NCBI RefSeq assembly: GCF_037325665.1
Contig: NC_090254.1
Location: 21,465,532-21,529,531, forward strand
DNA from: Littorina saxatilis
Lineage: Eukaryota > Mollusca > Gastropoda > Littorinimorpha > Littorinidae
DNA length: 64,000 bases
Direction: 5' to 3'
The position numbers and the translations under genes were made by a program. A model generated the notes under the pieces. That model made no database searches. It saw nothing but the letters and a program-made list of their open reading frames with translations, and had not been told where the DNA came from. Shown piece after piece: positions 56,698 to 64,000 of this stretch (positions within the stretch are counted from its first letter, which is position 1; each line of letters opens with the position of its first letter).

Positions 56698-56907
56698 AAC
56701 ATTGACATATTATCACAAATAAAGATCCCGGGTTTAACGGAAAAACACAAGAAATTGAAGAAAACAGATAACAGCGGCCAAACACATTGACGCACATACA
56801 TACACACGTGAGGCACTACACACGTGACAAACACTGAGATTCGTATTGATCATGGGCGAACTCACTGCAGTCACGGCATCAGTCCCTACTTGAACTGACT
56901 CACTTTA

Positions 56908-57147
56908 TTCCTTTGACTGTGCATTCTTTGAGTTAGCCGCAGGGTCATAAGCATATTGCATCAGTCCGGCAATGATTAGGCCGGCTCCGCTCACATAATT
57001 ATGTAACTTCAGCAAGACCGACGACGCACTGCAGATTATCCCAGCCCGCTGCACGTTGCATGAAAGGAAACAGGCCAAGTACTCGTCATAATCCCTATCG
57101 CGGCATAAATAATAGGCCGTGCGTCGTCTGTGCCGCTGAAACTGCGC
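56908..57147 (-). CDS. Possible last exon, unassigned product
   Basis: Downstream of a CTGCGCAG acceptor on the - strand, an open frame of about 80 codons runs FQRHRRRTAYYLCRDRDYDE ... VLLKLHNYVSGAGLIIAGLM ... to a TAA followed at once by the AATAAA-like GGAATAAAG. Composition is balanced, and the stretch VSGAGLIIAGLM could be a short membrane segment. I do not recognise it, and no upstream partner exon was located. It may be chance or a pseudogene. Confidence 0.3.
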
Positions 57148-57348
57148 AGGTATATTCTGCCCATTAGGAAGACAAATATCAAATATCATATAAGGCCCGG
57201 CCGCGCCGCGGGCACCTCTGTCCCTAACATTTCAGTTTAGTACCGCTGAACTTGAAGAAAGTCGTAAGAATGCTCATTTCTCCTCAAGCCATATCAGTGT
57301 GTGTATGTCTTTTAAGTGTAGCTTGGGAAAGAAGGGTTGAAACTGAAA

Positions 57349-57388
<40 letters not shown>

Positions 57389-57954
57389 AAAGAAAGATAA
57401 ATACATTTACAAAATCTGTATAAAAAAATTGTTTTAAAAGGCTGCATCGTGATAGCTTATTGCGGTTTAGTTGCTGACTCAACGGTCGATCAGTGATGCA
57501 ATCCCTCTAACCCTTCCCGGTATAATGTCCAAATCAGGTCGGTATTACAGCAACCGCTGTCAACGTTCAAATTCTACCACACGGCACACACACACATACA
57601 CACACACACCGATTGCCCAGTCTTAATGCGGTCCCTGGCCACAACTTGATGCACATGTGACCGAAACTGCAAAGTACGCAGTGAGAAAATAAAACAGATA
57701 CTATATATATACTATATGACCGTTGAACAATCAAACTTAACTCAATGAAGAAGTACTGGTTAAAGGAGGAAGTTCGGTGGCCTTTGTACGGTACGGTAAT
57801 ATAGGGCTACAATTAAAAAAAATCGTTCTAAACACACATTCAGTAGGGGGCGTACAACGGCCGCCGCGACCACAGAATAACTTGAACATGTATATAAAAA
57901 AAATATATATATATGTATAAAAAGTAAAGGTATTCCCATAACCATCTGGTCGTA

Positions 57955-58205
57955 GGGGAGAGAGATGTTAGAGATCTCAACTTTTCTGGGGCCAGCTTTA
58001 TGAGGGCGGTGCCCATCTCCTCTCTCTCCCTGCTTTGCCTTCCCCGGCCCCGAATAGCGTCAGGTACCCATTTCCAGCTGGGTGGACTGGAGAGCCGCGC
58101 TCGAAAAAATCGGGTACATGTATTTGTATTTGCCCGGAGTGGGGGATGAACCACGCGTAAGAGGCAAGCGCTCTAACCACTGCCGGACTGCACTACTCCG
58201 ACTCT
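57955..58205 (-). mobile_element. SINE-D, tRNA-like head
   Basis: On the - strand AGTGGTTAGAGCGCTTGCC resembles an A-box region and GGTTCATCCCC resembles a B box about 20 bases later, followed by a non-tRNA body ending near a polypurine stretch. A single copy in this window and ends not resolved. Confidence 0.45.
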
Positions 58206-59565
58206 CACATATTAATATATACATATATATATATATGATCGGTTAAACCGCCAAAGGATACGCAAAAAAATCTTTTTAGTACAAAAAAGCTAATACATTT
58301 ATAAAAAGACTAAGTAAACAAATACAAGCACAAAGCGACGGGGCATTAACATGATCCAGGAATGAACTCAGTTAACCCATGAGAATACCGGTATTCCGGA
58401 TTAAGAAAATACTGAACAAATATAAACTGACTTAACTTGTAAAGTTGTGTTATTTAGTAAATGTTTTCCCTAAGATAAACGAAGCCGGATTCGAGCGAGG
58501 GTGGTGGTGGTGTACGTGTGTGTCAGTGTGTGTCACAGTGTGCGCCGGTATGAGTACTGTGTGTGTGTGTGTGGAGTGATTCCCAGAAAACGACTGGATA
58601 AATGTTCATGAAGCTTTACAAACAAATTCTTCCAGATGATATTCCAATTTTGTGTGTCATCTGTGTGTGTGGTTTTTACATAAGACCGGCGTCCTTAAAG
58701 TTGACACATTCCAAAAATCATGTAACATCCTGAAGTATGTCCAGACTCTTTTTTTTCCGCTACACTGTCGTTTGAGAATTTTTTTACTTTGTTTGGGGGG
58801 GTCCGATCTCCACCGAAAACCTTAGTTGCAGCCCAGGCACGCGACAGCCGTCGGAAAGGAGTCAAAGGAGGGGACTTGAAAGTCGATGGCAGCCCGGGGC
58901 ACCGGCTGCAGGGCTGGGGTGCTGACTGCACATCAACGCACGCCGCTTGTGCGTCAGTACGGCACACGCCCCCACTGACACACGCACACACACACACTAA
59001 CTGACACGCACACACACAGACACACACACACACTCACACACTGACACTGACACACACACACACTGACACACACACATACCGTGCTGACACATGACACACA
59101 CATTGTGACCCGGTCCGCGTCACCGGCACCGCTGACACGCCGCGGATCATCATGTTGTGTCCTTTCTGTGGCTTGACTCCTGACAAATAGATCGGTCAAA
59201 CTGTGACATGCTTTGCCATTTAGGGTCAATTTTATCTGAAGCAGTCTGTTGGTTACTGAGAAAAATGTAAAGACGAGAAATGATTGACTCACGGAATGAA
59301 TCGCTGTCACAACTTAACTTGAGCCGGTTATCCGCAGCGGAACGAGCTCTTGCCTTTCACAACCTTTGAATGCGGAGCTCTGTCCGGACGATGTGCAGTT
59401 CAGGAAATACATCAGTACGTGACGAAAAAGATAATGAATAGTCAACATAGATTATGAACCTGGTTGAAGAAGCCCGGCTTGGAAGAGTTTGAAAAGTTGT
59501 GAAGCTATGGGTTCATATAGCGGCGCGACGGCGGCGCGGCAGCGACGCCGCAACGGAGGCGGCAG
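58206..59565. other. Intergenic, (CA)n-rich, no gene seen
   Basis: A degenerate R-like stretch (TGTGTGTGGAGTGATTC near 58561) and long interrupted CA tracts at about 58978-59100. The ORFs in this stretch are microsatellite artefacts. Confidence 0.5.
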
Positions 59566-59927
59566 CTTTCTTTTCTTTATTTGGTGTTTAACGTCGTTTT
59601 CAACCACGAAGGGTTATATCGCGACGGGGAAAGATGGGATAGAGCCACTTGTCAATTGTTTCTTGTTCACAAAAGCACTAATCAAAAATTTGCTACAGGG
59701 GCTCAACGTAGTACAATACTATTACCTTACTGGGAGAATGCAAGTTTCCAGTACAAAGGACCCAACATTTCTTACATACTGCTTGACTAAAATCTTTACA
59801 AAAATTGACTATATTCTATACAAGAAACACTTAACAAGGGTAAAAGGAGAAACAGAATCCGTTAGTCGCCTCTCAGTTACGACATGCTGGGGAGCATCGG
59901 GTAAATTCTTCCCCCTAACCCGCGGCA
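59566..59927 (-). mobile_element. SINE-C copy, longest in window
   Basis: Read on the - strand it includes CATGTCGTAACTGAGAGGCG near its 5' part and ends GACGTTAAACACCAAATAAA plus a short A/G tail. Flanking CGGCAGC-like repeats suggest a duplication, but the host sequence is itself CGG-rich. Confidence 0.75.
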
Positions 59928-62382
59928 GCGGCGGCAAAACCGCGAATAGAAGCAAAACACGCGTGTTTTTATACCACTATATACGACTCGTGCGGCAGCG
60001 GTGATATTTTGTTCGCAAAAACTGGCAATTTCTGCTGCTAGGCATTCGCACCCAAAGTGGGCGTGGTTTTAGTCATTCCCGCAAATCAGTTAATATTCAA
60101 GCACACCCGACCTACACAGCCAGATTTATAAGTCTTCAGTGTTGACTGTTCAGTTTTCGTCAGTTACATGTAGCCTATTCCCCAGCCGCGTGGACCGACT
60201 GCACATCCGATCGTCCGGCACCAAGAATTCCTTTAAAAGGTTGAAACTTTGAAGGCACCGGGTTCGTTCCGCTTCTTTATTCTGAGCGTTAAAAATAAAA
60301 AGTGGGTTTTTTCAGATTTAATTTCTCGTCTATTCATGTTTACGATCTCGTCTGTTCACTAACATAAGTAAGTCCAGATATTATGACAAGTGTCCGTCCT
60401 TCTTGACAATAATCCTGTGCGGGTATAAGAGGAACACAAACATAGAAAACAGACAGACGAAACACACACGTACACACAGATTGAAAATAAGTCGCGGAAA
60501 TAACTTGCCGCTAGCCAAGCGCGTCTGCACCCAAGCACGACTGCCGCCGCGGCCGCTTCGAGCACAAGCACACCGCACACACAGCTATTCTTTCTTAGCT
60601 TTTACATGTACTTGTATGTTGTTGACCCCAGACATACATCACAGACAGCTCTAACCCATTTCCTTGATGGAAAATATTCGCTTTTATTATCTCTAGCCAG
60701 GGAAACCCCGGTTTTCCTCGGCAAGAGAATCGATCGTTTGTGCTGCTCGCGACAAGGTCAAGATAGCTTGTGAATGAAGCGATTGTCTCGCCATTTCTCT
60801 TTGGCTGGCAGAGTCACGGAAGTGAAGATAGGCAGCGCCCCACAGCGGAGGAGGTGGGAATAGCTGCCGGGGAAAGAACTTGTGCCAGCGCACCTGTAAA
60901 GTGTCAAATTGTGACTCACGTCAACAAAATAGTATTTGGAGCGCCTTTGTAGTGGGATCGACCTCAGTTGTGTCATTTTCAGATAATCGTCTGCTTCGAT
61001 AACAACTGGTAAGCAAATCACGCCCAGGTTTACAACGTAAGGCGTTGAATACTGTTGCCTTGACCGATCGCGGAAGCGAAGTGTCTCTCAGTCTCATTTC
61101 TGTTTGCATAGTTCGTCTGCTTGATTTGAAGGTGCGCGTGCGATTTGATTGAATAGGGAAGCATTCATCCTTGTATACCCTAGTCTGTTGACATGCCGCC
61201 GCTGTGAGGTTGCTTTGGGCAAAGTTTGCGCCGTTATGTGTTCTAATTAAACATGGCTGTCCAAGGCAGACGACAAAATTCGGCGAAAGCGATAGCCATT
61301 GACAGATCTCTCTAGTTCTTGAGTTTGCACGTCGTCGAAAGTGAGATTAGTTTAGAGCGACAAGTGTGACTACAGACACCTCAGATGCGACTGTTTGCAA
61401 AAACTGTGATAATCGCAGCTGTAAACTGACCTCAGTCTCTGACAATTTTCAGTCAGCCTTGATTACTTCGGTAGAAGAAGAAAGACTGTCAAATGATTTA
61501 TGACTGTGGGGCGGTGTGTCATCAGAAGTATCCTCCTCGCTCAGAGGTCTCACAACCCACATGTGTTCATAGAGCAATTATATTGAGAAAGAAACTTTTT
61601 ATGGGGAAGGACTGCCCTTATGACCTAACAAAGTTTGAATATTCAATAAGATAGTGTTCTTATTAATTGTTCATTAGTGAAAAGTGGTGTACTATTTTGT
61701 CCAGTTTGTACTGGTACAGAGAGCTCTGTCAGTTGAGGTGGCTAAAGAGTATAGACAGGCAAACTTAAAACTATGCTGAACAAATGCTATACACACATTA
61801 AATTGATTAATAATATATATCACATTCACAATCTTTGAAACTCAATAACGATAAGATCATGCACTTGTTTGAAATTATTTCACAGAATAACGTATTCATG
61901 TACATGTAGTACTAGTAGTATTAAAGCCATATGTACTCGATGACTATACACGCTAATTGCTTTACCAACAGCTGGAGACAGACTAAATTAAGTTCCCTGC
62001 AAAATATTGTGGTCTAGGATCCCTTAAATGTTGAGATATTTGAATTTTCATTTTGATCTGGATCGTCCTATTTATAGATTTGGCAACACATGTAACGTTG
62101 ATGCAAGGGAGAGAACACCGCGGCTTTGTTGACATCCTCACTTTTTCAGAGGCTAGAACAAGCTGTAATGCATGTATTATGGTCCGCGCATGGTGACGTA
62201 TCGTCATTATATGGTCTTATGGTGCGTTTGACATTGATTGTGGGCAAACTACACTTTGTAAACACGGGAGTGCGTTAGTATGCCTTTAATGTACGAGTAA
62301 TATTTTACTGACAACTAAGTTACGACCAGTCATTTCTAGATGCTAGGGGCAAGGTATCTTCAGTATAGTACTACAGTGGACA
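59928..62382. other. Intergenic, no gene seen
   Basis: About 2.4 kb with mixed composition. Short frames occur, for example MAVQGRRQNSAKAIAIDRSL after the ATG near 61252, but none has splice or homology support. Confidence 0.5.
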
Positions 62383-62541
62383 TTGGAACCCCCCTTTTTA
62401 TTAAGACCCCCCAATTTAAAACTCCCTCCTTTTTAAAACCTTGTTTTCTCAGACTTTCTGTTCTTAATCACCGTAAAATTACCCCCATTTTAAGACTCCC
62501 TCCTCTTAAGACCTGATTTTCTCAGATTTGTGTAGGTCTTC
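62383..62541 (+). mobile_element. MITE P fragment
   Basis: Left end and body of MITE P (ACCCCCCAATTTAAAACTCC, then AGACCTGATTTTCTC), truncated before the right terminus. Confidence 0.7.
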
Positions 62542-62553
62542 AGGGCCGGATCT

Positions 62554-62606
62554 GGGGGGGGGGGGGGTCCTGGGTTCCGGAACCCCCCCCCCCCCCCCCC
62601 CCCCCT
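62554..62606. repeat. Poly-G / poly-C hairpin
   Basis: 14 G residues (62554-62567), a short TCCTGGGTTCCGGAA spacer, then 24 C residues (62583-62606). The strands can pair. Confidence 0.92.
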
Positions 62607-62747
62607 GGCCATCCGATGTACCTCTTAGAGAAAGAAAAAAAAATATGTGGTCTTTTTAAGCTCTTCCCCCAACTCCCTTAGTTTATTGGTATGGGCTACT
62701 GTTAATCAATGTTATGCCTTTTTCAAGCCGTAATTCGACTCAGAAAT

Positions 62748-62928
62748 TCTATAGTTACGGCATGACGTCATTTTACTGTCGTAACCCGCTCACTGCAGGC
62801 TTCGGTTACACCTTTTTCACGAGTCGTAGAGTCACTCGGCCAGACTTTGATTACAGGGCGGCGTGATCCTACCTGGACATTCTCTAGTTACGACATGACG
62901 CCATTTTACTGTCGTAACACGCTCACTA
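62748..62928. repeat. Two 47-bp direct repeats, each a hairpin
   Basis: CTAGTTACGACATGACG...TGTCGTAAC-type units at about 62748-62794 and 62881-62928. Each pairs GTTACGRCA with TGTCGTAAC. The first carries TGACGTCA. Confidence 0.75.
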
Positions 62929-63269
62929 TTATTCATGTCCCTTGTTAGGACATACTTGTATGTACTGGTGGTTGATTTTCCAGATATCCTCTCAGTGATT
63001 GAGGCTTATAATATGAGGCTCAGTGATTATAGATTTCACTGTTCCTTTAACGGGTTTATTCCGTATTTTTGGAATTGTCTGTACTAATGGTACAGGTGAA
63101 TGTGGGGAGTGAAGTAGTTGTTTGTTCAACCCATCCCGTTATTTTGTTTCTCCAAACAAGGATTGAATCATTTGTGGTGGAGTTTCCTCCATGGTGTGTA
63201 CTAGGATGTACTGTACTGAATGTTGGGTTATATTTTCCCCGTATGTGTACTATGCGTACAGGTTAATTG

Positions 63270-63537
63270 GAGGGAAAATGTAGTGGTTGTTTGTTTGCAT
63301 CAGATGGTTTCGTCCTCCATTGATGCAGGCATAGTCCAACTCGCCCAACTGCAATGCTTCGTTGAAAGTCTTTCTGGGGGCTCGTTTGCGCTGCACCTGC
63401 AGGGTTCGCGACGACCGAACGTAGAGCTGGACGAACGCGTTCGTTTCAAAGTCCGAGATAACTTTTTGCAACCTGTTGAAGTACTCGAACGTACTTCCTA
63501 CTGTCAAAACTGCTTCGCTGTGAAGTCCGCTATCCAT
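63270..63537 (-). CDS. ZSWIM-like N-terminal first exon (partial gene)
   Basis: From an ATG at 63537 the - strand reads MDSGLHSEAVLTVGSTFEYF, then NRLQKVISDFETNAFVQLY, RSSRTLQVQRKRAPRK and LQLGELDYACINGG. The spacing F-x-F/Y...FE...QLY.R.SRT...(Q)RKR.P matches the N-terminal domain of ZSWIM1/3-type proteins, which derive from MULE-like transposases. A possible donor CCT/GTACGC lies near 63260, so the exact exon end is uncertain. No later exons (SWIM zinc finger) were found toward lower coordinates, so this may be a fragment. The upstream flank carries AAAATGGCCGCC, a YY1-like motif. Confidence 0.5.
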
Positions 63538-63630
63538 GACTAAAGTAAACCGGCCTGCATACGGGTAGAAACGCACAACCACTACTAATGAACTGTTGAA
63601 CACGTCTGTCCTCACTCGACCCACGCTTTA

Positions 63631-63650
63631 AAATGGCCGCCCAAATGGAT
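63631..63650. promoter_or_regulatory. YY1-like motif in likely promoter
   Basis: AAAATGGCCGCC about 100 bases upstream of the ATG at 63537 on the - strand resembles the YY1 consensus found near metazoan starts. There is no TATA box nearby. Confidence 0.3.
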
Positions 63651-64000
63651 CAAACCGGAAGTAGAGCGCGGCCCTGGCGGGGAAATGCTTTGTGGCGTAA
63701 TCAAGGCAAAGAAGGGAAAAGTTACGGGCGGCGTAAGTGTAGCCACTGCGTAGTTTATTTGGTCTTCTAAAACTATTTCAAATTATGAACAACATCAAGT
63801 CGACAACGGCCTGCCCTCCCCGTTATAAGTCCATGATCATAGGCCACAAGTCAAGTCACACGCTACATTATCACTAGTATTAATAGTATCAGAGAATCGA
63901 TTGCAACAAGATATCATCTGCGCTATCGGGGAACCGATGTTTCGGAAAGGGACTGTACCGCACACTGTGAGATCATTGAGTGCTCGCCCCTATACCTTTC
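63651..64000. other. Window end, no gene seen
   Basis: GC-rich at the left, then mixed sequence. It may be upstream regulatory DNA of the - strand exon. Confidence 0.4.

Noticed and set aside
59489-60004. 171-codon ORF starting MKSCEAMGSYSG
   Set aside because: Most of it translates SINE-C on the wrong strand.

Overview
The window looks like nuclear DNA of a marine gastropod mollusc, probably a caenogastropod close to Littorina. I infer this from the invertebrate-type split genes, the dense (TG)n microsatellites and poly-G runs, and dispersed repeats and tRNA-derived SINEs that I associate from memory with snail genomes. There is no sign of prokaryotic or organellar sequence. Most of the 64 kb is intron and intergenic DNA filled with nested mobile elements.

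Two host genes can be assembled exon by exon with matching splice phases, both on the + strand. Gene 1 (coding 1020-21901, 8 exons, 625 aa) encodes a secreted protein with a signal peptide, a PAN/apple-like domain, half an EGF-like module and a repeated 'WFVD' block that I cannot assign to a named family. It has a TATA box and a CCAAT box. Gene 2 (coding 30899-51159, 10 exons, 283 aa) is a deoxynucleoside kinase of the TK2/dNK family. A broken copy of a multicopy invertebrate CXC-cysteine-motif gene lies in intron 3 of gene 1 (about 5380-6110). On the - strand there is a ZSWIM-like first exon near 63.5 kb and an unassigned exon-like ORF near 57 kb.

The mobile landscape has several layers. Family R is a ~0.87 kb non-coding element with a terminal hairpin, inverted subterminal repeats, an internal (TG)n tract and a CRE palindrome. 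It is present in 11 copies (about 9.3 kb, about 15% of the window), including three head-to-tail. Family S (~0.75 kb, 3 copies) has the same kind of architecture and is packed with AGGTCA-type half-sites. Both look like non-autonomous Helitron/Helentron-type elements. Four LINEs or LINE pieces are present: an L2/CR1-like one with an open RT frame, a second 5'-truncated RT LINE, an RNase H-bearing LINE, and one split by an R copy. SINEs of four tRNA-derived or short families carry target-site duplications. At least ten TIR elements or MITEs are present: TA-flanked pogo-like, TTAA-flanked, and a set with 5-6 bp duplications.

Layout: 0-0.9 kb flank and promoter; 0.9-22 kb gene 1 with introns holding R, S, SINE and TIR elements; 22-25.3 kb R copy plus L2-like LINE; 25.3-30.8 kb intergenic with three R copies and a split LINE; 30.9-51.2 kb gene 2, whose introns hold a (TG)n megablock, two LINEs, SINEs and a 1.39 kb element built of palindromic octamers; 51.2-64 kb mostly gene-poor, with MITEs, SINEs, an S copy and the two - strand exon candidates.
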